From assembly GCA_947073495.1 (NCBI GenBank), contig CAMTMX010000020.1, forward strand, positions 1 through 42,903: DNA of 42,903 nt, read 5' to 3'. The notes under the pieces are model-generated. The model saw nothing but the letters and a program-made list of their open reading frames with translations. It searched no databases and was not told where the DNA came from. The position numbers were made by a program, and so were the translations under genes. How positions within the stretch are numbered: position 1 is the stretch's first letter; every line of letters starts with the position of its first letter. Below are positions 8,431-17,766 of this stretch, in pieces. This stretch comes from an uncultured Porphyromonadaceae bacterium (GTDB lineage Bacteria; Bacteroidota; Bacteroidia; Bacteroidales; Muribaculaceae).

Positions 8431-9516
8431 TCAGACATAATCTTCTCCGAAACGTGCCTTTACTTCATTCACAATCTGTCGAATTTTTTGTTCTTCAGCA
8501 ATGGGGTAAATGAGGAGAGCGTTGCCGTTGTCTGCAACAATATAGTCCTTTAATCCCGCTGCCACGATGATTTTGTCTCCACTGACTGCGAACATCGAAC
8601 CCGAGCAGTCTGCGGTAAGCACCTTGCAATTTTGAGTTACATTTCCTTCTGCATTTCTGGGGGAAGCTTCATAAAGTGCGTTCCATGTGCCGAGGTCGCT
8701 CCATCCAAGGTCTACGGTCTTTACGAATACGTTGTCCGCTTTCTCCATTATCGCATAGTCGATAGATATGGAGGGGGCGTTGGGAAATATGTTGTCTATA
8801 AATTTTGCTTCCTCAATAGTGCCGTAGGTTTCAGAGCCCGATGCGAAAAGATGAGATGTCTCCGGGTCATATTTCTCGAAAGCTTTCAATATGCTGTCGG
8901 CAGACCAGAGGAATATTCCTGAATTCCAGAAAAACTCACCGCTTTCAAGAAATACCTTTGCCATTTCAAGATCTGGTTTTTCTGTGAATGATTTCACTTT
9001 CTTGATACCTGCATATCCTTCGAGAGGGACACCCTGCTGAATATAGCCATAGCCGGTGTTTGGTCCTGTCGGGTTGATTCCCAATGTCAGAAGGCGTTCG
9101 CCGTTTTCAACGAAGTCAAGACCTTCCCTTATCGCTTTCTCAAATTCTTTCTCCTTGAGCACGAGATGGTCTGACGGAAGAGTCACGATCGAGGCCTGGG
9201 GGTCGAGTGCATGGATATGATTGGCTGCCCAGCAGATGCAGGGTGCTGTATTGCGACGGGCAGGCTCAAGCAAAATATTGGATTCTTTTACTTCCGGGAG
9301 CTGTTCTCTGATGATATCGGCATATTGTCGGTTGGTGACAAGGATAATATTTTCAGGACTCACGATTGAGGAAATTCTGTCAACAGTCAGTTGCAGCAGG
9401 CTTTTCCCGGTTCCGAAAAAGTCAAGAAACTGTTTGGGACGGTCGTTACGGCTGAAAGGCCAGAAACGTGATCCGACGCCTCCACACATGATTACGCAAT
9501 AGCGATGAGAATTCAT
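8431..9516 (-). CDS. manC: Mannose-1-phosphate guanylyltransferase
   Basis: A 361-residue cytoplasmic nucleotidyltransferase that makes GDP-mannose from mannose-1-phosphate and GTP, feeding surface glycans. The N terminus carries the pyrophosphorylase signature (VIMCGGVGSRFWPFSR, then DRPKQFLDFF). Further markers are LLEPARRNTAPCI, TLPSDHLV, GYGYIQQG and FTEKPDLE, followed by NSGIFLW and IDYAIMEKA. It is the single-domain type, without the C-terminal cupin isomerase of bifunctional ManC. It lies 51 bp downstream of the Na/Pi cotransporter gene on the same strand and no promoter was seen between them. Confidence 0.92.
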   Translation of the reverse strand: MNSHRYCVIMCGGVGSRFWPFSRNDRPKQFLDFFGTGKSLLQLTVDRISSIVSPENIILVTNRQYADIIREQLPEVKESNILLEPARRNTAPCICWAANHIHALDPQASIVTLPSDHLVLKEKEFEKAIREGLDFVENGERLLTLGINPTGPNTGYGYIQQGVPLEGYAGIKKVKSFTEKPDLEMAKVFLESGEFFWNSGIFLWSADSILKAFEKYDPETSHLFASGSETYGTIEEAKFIDNIFPNAPSISIDYAIMEKADNVFVKTVDLGWSDLGTWNALYEASPRNAEGNVTQNCKVLTADCSGSMFAVSGDKIIVAAGLKDYIVADNGNALLIYPIAEEQKIRQIVNEVKARFGEDYV

Positions 9517-9567
9517 ACTGATTTGATTGTTGAAAGCGGCATTGCCGCGGTTATTGGGTTTAAATGA

Positions 9568-11358
9568 TCAGGCATCAGTGACCGGGTGAAACTGGTGTTT
9601 CACCCCCTCAACGACGTTGAGCATATAATCTCCGAGTTTTTCTGCCTCGCTGATGAGGTCCATAAAGAAGATTCCTTCCTGATAGCCGTATTCTTTATTA
9701 TTGATGTTATATATGTTGGAGTCGCGAAGATTGTTACGAAGATTGTTGATTTCGCGCTCCTTGTTATATGCTTTTATTATGAGGGAATCTTCCGGGGTTT
9801 CAATTTCGCGGAGGATTGCGAGCATATTGTCCATCCCCTCTTGCACGAGAGTGAACATATTGTCGATTTCTTCAAGCACAGCGGGGGTGAATCTTACATG
9901 GTTCTGGTGCTGGCGGGCAACTGTCTTCGCCACATTGAAACAACCGTCAGCAATTGATTCGATTTCGCTGATCACACGGAGCATCCCCGCCACTCTCATC
10001 TTGCCTTCCGGACTTAACCTTCCCTCAGCGACATGATTGAGGTATGTGCCGATCTCGATATCCATGCGGTCTGAAATTTCCTCATACTTCTCAAGACGGT
10101 TGTAGGTCTCGGTATAGGCGGAATCTTTTTCCGGAAGGTGCACGATGTCACGCGCCATCTTGAGCATTCTTGCCACACGCTCGCCATATACGGCAATCTC
10201 TTTCTGTGCCTGCGTTATGTTGAGCTCTGAAGCCGAAAGCATCCCTCTCCCGATATATTTGAGAGTGAATTCTTCCTCCATATCTTTATGCTTGGCAGGC
10301 ATTATCCAGCATACGACTTTCACATATAATTTTGTGAACCATATCATGATTAGGAGGTTGCATGCATTGAAAACGGTAGGGAACATGGCAAGCCCGAACG
10401 CCACGGAAGCCTGAGCCTTTGACGTGAGTCCCCCTTTAGGGTCAATGAGCGTGGATTCAGCCATGGCAGATTCCAGGGCGGCGTCGATGTCAATAGGATT
10501 GATGCCGTTACACCATTGTGTGATGTCGGCTACCAGATTCATGAAGGGATGGAATATGCATAGCACTATGATCGATCCGATCACATTGAATAAGACGTGC
10601 CCCATTGCAGTGCGTCTCGCAGCGAGATTGCCGCTTAATGATGCAAGGATTGGAGTTATTGTTGTGCCGATATTGCCCCCGAGAATAATCGCACATCCGA
10701 GAGAGAAAGAAATCCAACCTTGAGAACACATTATAAGGGTGATCGCGAATGTGGCTGCCGAACTTTGGGCGACCATCGTGAGGATTATTCCGATGATGAA
10801 AAATATTATCACCGAACCGTAGCCGAGACTTGTGTAGTTGGTGAGGAAACTCAGCATTTCGGGGTTTGCCTGCAGGTCAGGAACATATTTGCTGATGAGA
10901 TCCAGCCCCATAAATAGAAAACAGAAGCCGATAAGGAATTCACCTAACGACTTGTATGTGCTCTTCTTCATGAAAAGCATCGGGACGCCCACTGCGAGAA
11001 GCAGGATGCTGTAGTCGGATATGTTTACTTCAAAAGAAAACGCTGAAATAATCCAGGTGGTGACCGTAGTGCCTACATTTGCACCGAATATCACAGCCAT
11101 GGATTGTGCCAGACTCATGAGCCCGGCATTTACAAAGCTTACCACCATCACAGTAGAGGCGCTTGAACTTTGGATAAGGGCTGTTATGACTATGCCTGTC
11201 AAGACTCCCGTGATACGGTTTTTGGTCATTATCCCAAGAATGTTGCGCAGTCTGTCGCCTGCGACTTTCTGGAGACCTTCGCTCATGACCTTCATTCCAT
11301 AAAGAAATAGGCAGACGGCTCCCAAAAGGCTGATAAAGTCTATAACGGTATAATTCAT
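9568..11358 (-). CDS. Na+/phosphate cotransporter (NptA/PF02690 family) with PhoU-like tail
   Basis: A 596-residue inner-membrane protein. The N-terminal half (about 1-345) is hydrophobic and contains the two inverted Na/Pi-cotransporter repeats, seen as ALIQSSSASTVMVV with GANVGTTVTTW, and VAQSSAATFAITL with GGNIGTTITPIL. The C-terminal part (about 370-590) is soluble, helical and PhoU-like (ERVARMLKMARDIV, ISEIESIADGCFNVA). The family imports phosphate with sodium; here that is inferred from family. Its promoter overlaps the divergent folA promoter region. Confidence 0.9.
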   Translation of the reverse strand: MNYTVIDFISLLGAVCLFLYGMKVMSEGLQKVAGDRLRNILGIMTKNRITGVLTGIVITALIQSSSASTVMVVSFVNAGLMSLAQSMAVIFGANVGTTVTTWIISAFSFEVNISDYSILLLAVGVPMLFMKKSTYKSLGEFLIGFCFLFMGLDLISKYVPDLQANPEMLSFLTNYTSLGYGSVIIFFIIGIILTMVAQSSAATFAITLIMCSQGWISFSLGCAIILGGNIGTTITPILASLSGNLAARRTAMGHVLFNVIGSIIVLCIFHPFMNLVADITQWCNGINPIDIDAALESAMAESTLIDPKGGLTSKAQASVAFGLAMFPTVFNACNLLIMIWFTKLYVKVVCWIMPAKHKDMEEEFTLKYIGRGMLSASELNITQAQKEIAVYGERVARMLKMARDIVHLPEKDSAYTETYNRLEKYEEISDRMDIEIGTYLNHVAEGRLSPEGKMRVAGMLRVISEIESIADGCFNVAKTVARQHQNHVRFTPAVLEEIDNMFTLVQEGMDNMLAILREIETPEDSLIIKAYNKEREINNLRNNLRDSNIYNINNKEYGYQEGIFFMDLISEAEKLGDYMLNVVEGVKHQFHPVTDA

Positions 11359-11386
11359 CGGTTGTGATATGAAGTTTTGCTGGTGG

Positions 11387-11418
11387 CAAAATTAGCGAAA
11401 AATTATTAATTATTCAAT
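11387..11418 (-). promoter_or_regulatory. Promoter of the Na/Pi cotransporter gene
   Basis: On the minus strand ATTG (plus 11415-11418), a 20-nt spacer and an exact TAATTTTG -7 (11387-11394). It is back to back with the folA promoter. Confidence 0.65.
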
Positions 11419-11427
11419 TAAAATGGC

Positions 11428-11435
11428 TATTTTTG
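11428..11435 (+). promoter_or_regulatory. -7 promoter element of folA
   Basis: TATTTTTG, an exact TAnnTTTG, 42 bp before the folA start. No clear -33 TTTG is present at 19-21 nt. Confidence 0.5.
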
Positions 11436-11477
11436 TAGCTGGATAGCCGCTATGATAAAACGGCGTCTTATGTATTT

Positions 11478-11969
11478 ATGGAAGTTAACATGATTGTGGC
11501 AGCCGGAAGAGATGGCGCTATTGGGAAAGAGGGGAACCTGATCTGGCATATATCTTCTGATCTGAAGCGCTTTAAGTCGCTTACGATGGGCCATCCGGTG
11601 ATAATGGGTAGAAAAACGTGGGAATCGCTTCCCAAGAAACCGCTGCCGGGCAGGCTTAACATTGTGGTGAGCAGGAATCCGGATTTTGTCGCCGAGGGGG
11701 CACGTGTGGCTTCCTCTCCGGAAGAAGCCCTCGCCCTGTCAGGACAATCGTCACCTTTCATAATGGGGGGAGAGCAAATCTACAAAGCATTTATGCCAGT
11801 TGTGACAAGGATCTACCTTACTGAAATAGACGCGGAATGTCAGGAAGCGGATGCCCGTCTCACATTCATGCCGGGGGCTCCCAAATGGGATATTGAGGAA
11901 AAGAGCGATGAAGAGAAAACCCCGGATGGGCTGACTTACAGATATGTCACCTATAGTTTAAAAAACTAA
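11478..11969 (+). CDS. folA: Dihydrofolate reductase
   Basis: A 163-residue enzyme reducing dihydrofolate to tetrahydrofolate with NADPH. Visible signatures: VAAGRDGAIGKEGNLIWHISSDLKRF with Trp23 and the acidic catalytic Asp28, then VIMGRKTWESLP and GRLNIVVSRNPDF, and FIMGGEQIYKAFM for cofactor binding. The length is standard for chromosomal FolA. In many bacteria folA sits beside thyA, but here thyA is at 20737, about 9 kb away. It is followed 20 bp later by a glycosyltransferase gene on the same strand. Confidence 0.96.
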   Translation: MEVNMIVAAGRDGAIGKEGNLIWHISSDLKRFKSLTMGHPVIMGRKTWESLPKKPLPGRLNIVVSRNPDFVAEGARVASSPEEALALSGQSSPFIMGGEQIYKAFMPVVTRIYLTEIDAECQEADARLTFMPGAPKWDIEEKSDEEKTPDGLTYRYVTYSLKN

Positions 11970-11989
11970 AAACTCACCTTGACTGCTTC

Positions 11990-13264
11990 ATGAAGATAGT
12001 GATTGTAAACAAGAGCGATCGTACCGGCGGAGCTGCTGTTGTGAGTTTCCGTCTCATGGAAGCTTTGAGAGGCATAGGCATCGATGCACGGATGCTTGTT
12101 GTGGAAAAATTGACGGATTCACGATATGTGGAGTCGGCTGGCTCTCGATTGTCTATAAATAAAAAATTTATTGAGGAACGCCTTAAGATATTTATAGCTA
12201 ACGGACTCAATAGGGCTACTCTTTTCAAGATAGACACCGCTGCGGACGGGTTGCCATTGTGGAATCATCCTCTGGTAAAAGATGCGGATGCGGTTATTCT
12301 GAATTGGGTGAATCAGGGTATGCTTTCTTTAAAAGGAGTCAGGAAAATACTTGAATCGGGAAAACCCGTTGTCTGGACGATGCATGATATGTGGTGCATG
12401 ACGGGAATATGTCATCATGCTGCCGAATGCAGTGAATATAGAAAGAATTGTGGGAAGTGTGAGTTGCTTGGTCCGGGGGCGTTGGATAAAAAGCTTGCGG
12501 CAAAGATATGGAAACGGAAAAAAACACTTTACTCGCTACATGAAAAAATAAAGTTTGTGGCGGTCAGCAACTGGCTATACGGCAAATCGAAAGAGAGCGG
12601 GTTGCTTGCAGGCATGGATGTGAGTGTGATCCCGAATGCATTTTTATTTACTGAGAAAGGACAAGGCAGAATCAAGAAGCCCTGTGGGGATAAAATAACC
12701 ATGGGATTTGGAGCGGCGCGCCTTGACGATCCTATAAAGGGGTTGCCTGTGTTGGTGGAAATGACACGATTGTTAAAATCTAATCATCCGGAATTGGCAT
12801 CCCGTATGGAATTGGTTACTTTTGGCAATGTGAAAAATCCCGAATCATTGTCGGGGATAGCTGTAGCCCATCGTCATTTAGGTATGGTGAGGGGGGAGGA
12901 TGCCGTTCGGGAAATTTATGAGTCGATGGATATCGTGGTGTCGTCATCAAGCTATGAGACATTGCCGGGCACCCTGGTTGAGGCGCAGGCATACGGTTGT
13001 ATCCCGGTGAGTTTCGATAGAGGGGGACAGGCGGATATAATTGACCATCTGTCTACAGGATTTTTAGCTGAATATGCCGACAATATCCACATCGCGGCAA
13101 AACGCCTTGCCGATGGAGTCGTATGGGCGGCATTGAAAGTGGACACTCCGGAAGAAATCATTAAAATACGGGAAAAGATGAAATGTGAGGTGGTCCGGAA
13201 GTTTTCTCCTGACTCCGTGGCAAGACGTTATCTCGATATAATAGGTATGCCAAATAATACATAG
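11990..13264 (+). CDS. GT4-type glycosyltransferase with cysteine-rich insertion
   Basis: A 424-residue GT-B enzyme, probably acting in surface polysaccharide synthesis. It has the N-terminal donor/acceptor fold (MKIVIVNKSDRTGGAAVVSFRL). Family 4-type C-terminal features are present: GFGAARLDDPIKGLPVLVE, and the E-x7-E region in SSSYETLPGTLVEAQAYG. Residues 136-157 contain six clustered Cys/His residues (Cys136, Cys141, His142, Cys147, Cys154, Cys157) after TMHDMW; related Bacteroidetes transferases share such a block, which may bind metal. The sugar and acceptor cannot be told. It lies 20 bp after folA and may share its transcript. Confidence 0.85.
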   Translation: MKIVIVNKSDRTGGAAVVSFRLMEALRGIGIDARMLVVEKLTDSRYVESAGSRLSINKKFIEERLKIFIANGLNRATLFKIDTAADGLPLWNHPLVKDADAVILNWVNQGMLSLKGVRKILESGKPVVWTMHDMWCMTGICHHAAECSEYRKNCGKCELLGPGALDKKLAAKIWKRKKTLYSLHEKIKFVAVSNWLYGKSKESGLLAGMDVSVIPNAFLFTEKGQGRIKKPCGDKITMGFGAARLDDPIKGLPVLVEMTRLLKSNHPELASRMELVTFGNVKNPESLSGIAVAHRHLGMVRGEDAVREIYESMDIVVSSSSYETLPGTLVEAQAYGCIPVSFDRGGQADIIDHLSTGFLAEYADNIHIAAKRLADGVVWAALKVDTPEEIIKIREKMKCEVVRKFSPDSVARRYLDIIGMPNNT

Positions 13265-13289
13265 GTCTCTTGATTTGGATTTTTTTGGT

Positions 13290-13297
13290 TATATTTG
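13290..13297 (+). promoter_or_regulatory. -7 promoter element before the long WYL gene
   Basis: TATATTTG, an exact TAnnTTTG. The -33 is weak (CTTG at 13269-13272, 17 nt spacing). The predicted transcript would begin at the left edge of the inverted-repeat element 13305-13461, making that element part of the 5' leader. Confidence 0.5.
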
Positions 13298-13304
13298 CAG
13301 TTAC

Positions 13305-13461
13305 TTATTCAACTTTCGCATGCGAAAGTTGAGGGTTATGAGGTTAAAAGGTTAATCTACAATTGTGGATAGATTTCAGGTTTCTTTAAGGATTATGTGT
13401 AAATATAACCCTTTAACCCCTTAGCCTTCAAACCTTAAGTGAGCTTGTGAAACTTAAATTA
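13305..13461. repeat. Family-B inverted-repeat element, copy 1 (157 nt)
   Basis: The left end has a perfect hairpin CAACTTTCGCATGCGAAAGTTG followed by GAGGGTTATGAGGTTAAAAGG. The right end carries an imperfect inverted counterpart (CCCTTTAACCCC, then CTTAAGTGAGCTTGTGAAACTTAAATTA). The same layout, with the same end sequences, occurs at 22726-22885. No coding potential. It resembles a MITE or a mobile leader element. Confidence 0.75.
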
Positions 13462-13506
13462 CTTATTTATTAATCTCAAGAATAAAGACTCAATCTTCAT
13501 TTGCTC

Positions 13507-14415
13507 ATGGCACGAGATTTGATAAGCAGATATGTATGGATAGTGGATACACTTTCCAGATATGAGAGGCTGACCCGGGAGGAGCTTAACAGACTTTGGG
13601 TCCGCTCGCATCTTTCGGACGGCAATCCGCTGCCCGCGCGTACATTCTATCATTATCGCCGTGCCATTGAGGAGAATTTTCATCTCGACATAGCCTGCGA
13701 CAGTTCAGGACGTTATTATCTGGATATGGACAATTCCCGACAGAGCAAGGCATTCACTAACTGGATGCTTGATTCATATGCGGTCAGCAGTGCGATCAAA
13801 GATTCCAATGCGCCGATCGATCGTGTGGAAATTGAGGATGTGCCATCCGCCCGAGAATTTCTTCCGGTCGCGCTTGAGGCTATACGCAACTGCAAGAAGA
13901 TAGTTTTCACGTATGCAGGATTCAACCGTTCTCGGGCTGAAAAGGGGATTGTGTTCCGTCCATATTTCCTGAAGCGCTACAAGCAGAGATGGTATATCAT
14001 AGGCCTTAAGGAGAAAAGCGATTCAATCCGCACATATGCCCTCGACCGAATCTTGGAGATGAAGATTATGAACGAGGATTTTGAAATGCCTGATGATTTC
14101 AATCCTGACGATATCTTCGGAAGCATTGTAGGAGTCACCACATCGCAGGCTAACGTAAGGGATGTAAGGCTGCAGACCTCCATGACGCAGGCGAAATATT
14201 TCCGTGCCCTTCCTCTCCATGCTTCCCAACAGGAGGAGGTGCATGACACATATTCAATATTTTCTTATCGTCTTAAGCTCAATTACGAGTTGGTTCATGA
14301 AATTCTCGGACTCGGGAATGCCGTGAAGGTAGTGTCGCCGCCGGAGTTGAAAGCGATGGTTGTCACGGAGCTTAAAGACACACTCAGACTCTATGAAGAA
14401 GATGATAAACCCTGA
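13507..14415 (+). CDS. WYL-domain transcriptional regulator
   Basis: A 302-residue regulator with an N-terminal helical DNA-binding region (ARDLISRYVWIVDTLSRYE, about 1-75), a WYL domain (about 120-195, with Trp162-Tyr163-Ile164 in RPYFLKRYKQRWYIIG, then YALDRILEM) and a C-terminal WCX-like region (about 205-302). The longer frame begins with TTG at 13501; the ATG at 13507 gives the same start as the shorter paralogue at 7616-8230. Its end overlaps the start of the downstream CBS-nucleotidyltransferase, so the two are cotranscribed and perhaps translationally coupled. The ligand and target genes are unknown. Confidence 0.85.
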   Translation: MARDLISRYVWIVDTLSRYERLTREELNRLWVRSHLSDGNPLPARTFYHYRRAIEENFHLDIACDSSGRYYLDMDNSRQSKAFTNWMLDSYAVSSAIKDSNAPIDRVEIEDVPSAREFLPVALEAIRNCKKIVFTYAGFNRSRAEKGIVFRPYFLKRYKQRWYIIGLKEKSDSIRTYALDRILEMKIMNEDFEMPDDFNPDDIFGSIVGVTTSQANVRDVRLQTSMTQAKYFRALPLHASQQEEVHDTYSIFSYRLKLNYELVHEILGLGNAVKVVSPPELKAMVVTELKDTLRLYEEDDKP

Positions 14416-15487
14416 TATATACCAACGGATCACGCCGGCAGCGGCGGAGATTCTTCGCCGCCATGCCATCTGTCGCGATGCGAATGTCCGAGAGGCTCTG
14501 AATGCCATAAACGCACTTTCCGGAGAGTCGATGACCCTTTTTGTCATTAATGATGACGGGAGGCTTCTCGGCACTGTCACAGACGGCGACATACGTAGGG
14601 CCTTGATTTCCGGTGCAGAGTTGTCGGATGCGGTTGAAAGCGTGATGCACAGGTCTTTCCGTTATCTTAAGCCCGGTGAGGATTGCTGGCTGACGATTGC
14701 GGAATGCCGCAAGCGCCACATCGCATTGCTTCCGGTGGTTGACAACGGACATATAACAGATATCCTTGACCTGCGGACCATGAAGACACGCCTGCCGATC
14801 GACGCTGTCCTTATGGCGGGAGGAAAGGGGGAGAGGCTGCGGCCCCTCACGCTCCACACACCCAAACCTTTGCTCCCGGTTGGAGATAAAGCGATAATCG
14901 ATTATAATGTAGACGAGCTGGAGAGATGTGGGGTAGACAGAATTTTTGTGACGGTCAATTATTTGGCAAAAATGATAGAGGACCATTTCAGCAATCGCCA
15001 CGGCAGAGCGGAAATCACTTGCATAAGGGAGCCTAAACGACTTGGCACCATGGGAAGCCTTGCATTAGTTGAGGGATTGGAAAGTGACAATGTGTTGATG
15101 ATGAATTCCGATCTGCTGACAACCCTTGATTTTGAAAAACTTTATCTTCACCATAAGAAAAGTGGGGCCGACCTTACAATGGCGGCTGTACCCTATACGG
15201 TTTCGGTGCCTTTCGCCATCATGCAGATGGAGGGTAATCTTGTGAAAGGTCTTGAAGAGAAACCTACCTACAACTATTTTGCCAATGGCGGCGTTTATTT
15301 AATGCGCAGCTGTCTGCTCAGTCGTATTACAAGGGGAGAATATCTTGACGCCCCCGATTTTATTTCCACACTGATTGCAGACGGGGGCACGGTCGGGTGC
15401 TATCCGATTGAGGGGACATGGATCGATATTGGCTCTCCTGATGACTATCGTTATGCCAACGAACTGATGAAGAGGCGCGGGTTTTGA
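14402..15487 (+). CDS. CBS-domain sugar nucleotidyltransferase
   Basis: A 361-residue fusion. Residues about 10-130 form a pair of CBS motifs (SMTLFVINDDGRLLGTVTDGDIRRAL and IALLPVVDNGHITDILDL). Residues about 133-361 form a nucleotidyltransferase (VLMAGGKGERLRPLTLHTPKPLLPVGDKAI, then MMNSDLLT and WIDIGSPDDYRYANEL). Such proteins activate sugar phosphates to NDP-sugars for cell-surface glycans; the CBS pair suggests control by an adenine nucleotide (inference). Starts at 14393 and 14402 are both possible; either overlaps the end of the WYL gene (14 bp from 14402). No close single-function assignment is safe. Confidence 0.85.
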   Translation: MINPDIYQRITPAAAEILRRHAICRDANVREALNAINALSGESMTLFVINDDGRLLGTVTDGDIRRALISGAELSDAVESVMHRSFRYLKPGEDCWLTIAECRKRHIALLPVVDNGHITDILDLRTMKTRLPIDAVLMAGGKGERLRPLTLHTPKPLLPVGDKAIIDYNVDELERCGVDRIFVTVNYLAKMIEDHFSNRHGRAEITCIREPKRLGTMGSLALVEGLESDNVLMMNSDLLTTLDFEKLYLHHKKSGADLTMAAVPYTVSVPFAIMQMEGNLVKGLEEKPTYNYFANGGVYLMRSCLLSRITRGEYLDAPDFISTLIADGGTVGCYPIEGTWIDIGSPDDYRYANELMKRRGF

Positions 15488-15591
15488 ATTTGGATGGCAA
15501 GTGATTAAAATTGCCAATCACTAAATATTGAGAATAGTTAATTATAATTTGGGGCGGGAAACTGCCTGACCATAACCATAAAGAAGAAGCA

Positions 15592-16758
15592 ATGGCTGAA
15601 TCGAATTTTATAGACTATGTAAAGATTCTCTGCCGCTCCGGTAAGGGAGGAGCCGGCAGTCGTCATTTCCATAGGGCGAAATATGTGCCCAAGGGAGGAC
15701 CGGACGGCGGTGACGGCGGTCGTGGCGGACACATTATATTGAAGGGAAACCGTCACATGTGGACACTTCTCCCTTTACGATATCAGCGTCATGTTTTTGC
15801 CACCGACGGACAAAGCGGGGGCGCAGGGCGCTCCTTTGGGAAGGACGGAGAAGACAGGATTATTGAGGTTCCTGTCGGAACGGCTGTTTTCGATGCCGAC
15901 ACCGGGGAATTTCTTTGTGAAATCACTGAAGACGGTGAGGAAATAAAGCTCCTCAGAGGTGGCAAGGGGGGACTTGGCAACTGGCATTTCGCGACATCCA
16001 CCAACCGCGCGCCTCGATATGCCCAACCGGGACAGCCGGCGATTGAGAAAGCAGTGATACTGGAACTTAAACTGCTTGGAGACGTAGGTCTCGTGGGATT
16101 TCCCAATGCCGGAAAATCAACGTTGCTTTCAGCCATTTCAGCAGCTAAACCAAAGATTGCCGACTATCCATTCACCACAATGGAGCCGAGCCTTGGAATC
16201 GTGAACTACCGTGGAGACAAGTCGTTTGTTATGGCGGATATACCGGGTATTATAGAAGGTGCCAGCGAAGGTAAGGGGCTTGGTCTCCGTTTTTTGCGCC
16301 ATATTGAGCGTAATGCGGTGCTCCTCTTTATGGTCCCTGCCGATAGCGATGACATAAAAAAAGATTATGAAATCCTGCTCAATGAGCTCAGGGAGTTTAA
16401 TCCGGATCTCGCGGACAAGAGCAGAGTGCTCGCCATCTCCAAGTGCGACATGCTTGATGACGAACTTAGGGAGGAGATTTCAAAGGAGCTGCCCGAAGAT
16501 TTGCCCACCGTGTTTATTTCTGCCGTGACAGGACAGGGATTGACTGAACTGAAAGACCTTTTGTGGAGGGAGATCAATTCCGAAGACAATCAGGTGAAGA
16601 GCACAATGACCCACCGCAACCTTGATGTGCGTCACAGAGTGGAAGAGGAGGATGATTTTATTTTCCATCAGGACGACAGCGAAGACGAAGATTTCCCGAT
16701 TGATGACAGCGACTGGGAAGATGAATTCTGGGAAGAAGAAGACAGTGTGAATGGATAA
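15592..16758 (+). CDS. obgE: Ribosome-associated GTPase Obg
   Basis: A 388-residue GTPase involved in 50S assembly and stress control. Residues 1-160 form the glycine-rich Obg domain ([31 protein letters not shown]). The G domain follows with G1 [10 protein letters not shown]2 [11 protein letters not shown]3 DIPG and G4 SKCD, and [11 protein letters not shown] as G5. The tail after about 345 is very acidic ([18 protein letters not shown]), as in other Bacteroidetes Obg proteins. The 104-bp upstream gap contains no obvious promoter. The last 8 bp overlap the next gene, implying coupled translation. Confidence 0.97.
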   Translation: MAESNFIDYVKILCRSGKGGAGSRHFHRAKYVPKGGPDGGDGGRGGHIILKGNRHMWTLLPLRYQRHVFATDGQSGGAGRSFGKDGEDRIIEVPVGTAVFDADTGEFLCEITEDGEEIKLLRGGKGGLGNWHFATSTNRAPRYAQPGQPAIEKAVILELKLLGDVGLVGFPNAGKSTLLSAISAAKPKIADYPFTTMEPSLGIVNYRGDKSFVMADIPGIIEGASEGKGLGLRFLRHIERNAVLLFMVPADSDDIKKDYEILLNELREFNPDLADKSRVLAISKCDMLDDELREEISKELPEDLPTVFISAVTGQGLTELKDLLWREINSEDNQVKSTMTHRNLDVRHRVEEEDDFIFHQDDSEDEDFPIDDSDWEDEFWEEEDSVNG

Positions 16759-17575
16759 GCCGCTTGAGATAGACCTCCATGCAATATTGCGCGGGCGTTT
16801 GCCGCAAAAGATCAACCGTTTTGTCCCCGGATTTCTCATCACGGCTCTCGAGAAACTTATAAGACAGAAAGAATTAAACGAAATGCTCCGGGTTGCGTAT
16901 CCATTGCGTGGCAGCGAGTTTTCACGTAAGATTCTTGAGCATCTGCAGATAACTGTGGAGGTTGTGGGAATGGAAAACCTTGACTCCCGCAGCCGGCTTA
17001 TGTTTGCCTCCAACCATCCATTGGGCGGACTTGACGGGATTGCTCTTATTGCTGTTCTCGGAGAGCATTATGGAGACAGTAATGTCAGATTCCTTGTCAA
17101 CGACATGCTGATGAATATCGAGCCTTTGAGCGACGTTTTCCTTCCTGTCAATAAATATGGGAGCCAGGGGAGAGGTGCCGCAAAGGCGATAAACGATGCC
17201 ATGGCTTCAGATAAGCATATTCTCCAGTTTCCGGCAGGTCTTGTGTCGCGTCTTCATCCCGGAGGAGAGATCGCCGATCTTGATTGGCAGAAGTCATTTG
17301 TGGCAAAGGCAATCGAGCATGAGAGAGATGTTGTCCCTGTCAGGTTTGAAGGCAAGAACTCAATGACATTCTATCGCACGGCAAAATGGAGAAAAAAACT
17401 GGGGCTGAAGGTGAATGTCGAACAGGCGTTGCTCCCGGGGGAAGTGTGTAAATCACGAGGAGAACATTTCCGGATTGTCTTTGGAAAGCCTATAAGCTGG
17501 GAAAAACTGAAGGCACGTGAAGAGTCTCCATTGAAATTGGCGGCTGCATTAAGAAAGATAGTCTATGAACAATGA
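16751..17575 (+). CDS. Lysophospholipid/glycerol acyltransferase-like protein
   Basis: A 274-residue membrane-associated acyltransferase of the PlsC/LPLAT superfamily. The acyltransferase core reads [10 protein letters not shown] (about 87-96), where His89 and Asp95 are separated by five residues rather than the classical four, a variant seen in the hemolysin/OlsA-like branch. Other blocks are [25 protein letters not shown] and [11 protein letters not shown]. In Bacteroides a related branch O-acylates glycine lipids; that assignment is only a possibility here. The ATG overlaps the obgE stop by 8 bp. Confidence 0.8.
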   Translation: MDKPLEIDLHAILRGRLPQKINRFVPGFLITALEKLIRQKELNEMLRVAYPLRGSEFSRKILEHLQITVEVVGMENLDSRSRLMFASNHPLGGLDGIALIAVLGEHYGDSNVRFLVNDMLMNIEPLSDVFLPVNKYGSQGRGAAKAINDAMASDKHILQFPAGLVSRLHPGGEIADLDWQKSFVAKAIEHERDVVPVRFEGKNSMTFYRTAKWRKKLGLKVNVEQALLPGEVCKSRGEHFRIVFGKPISWEKLKAREESPLKLAAALRKIVYEQ

Positions 17576-17679
17576 CATGAAGACGACGCCTGCTTGCCAA
17601 TTCCGGCCTGGGAGAGGGTGATGCTGGTATGTGTGAATAAATTATCAATGGAAATGCACAGATTGTTGGAGATTATTAT

Positions 17680-17687
17680 TAATTTTG
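17680..17687 (+). promoter_or_regulatory. -7 promoter element of the yidC unit
   Basis: TAATTTTG, an exact TAnnTTTG, 79 bp before the yidC ATG. No good -33 box is visible. Confidence 0.45.
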
Positions 17688-17766
17688 CAATTTAATTGGG
17701 GTCGGTCTGTATAGGCGCGCCCTAAAAGTGGAAACTAACTAAAAAACATCAACAGATAAATAAGTA

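Noticed and set aside
15502..15526. AGTGATT/AATCACT inverted repeat before obgE as a terminator
   Set aside because: A weak 7-bp AT-rich stem without a T-run.
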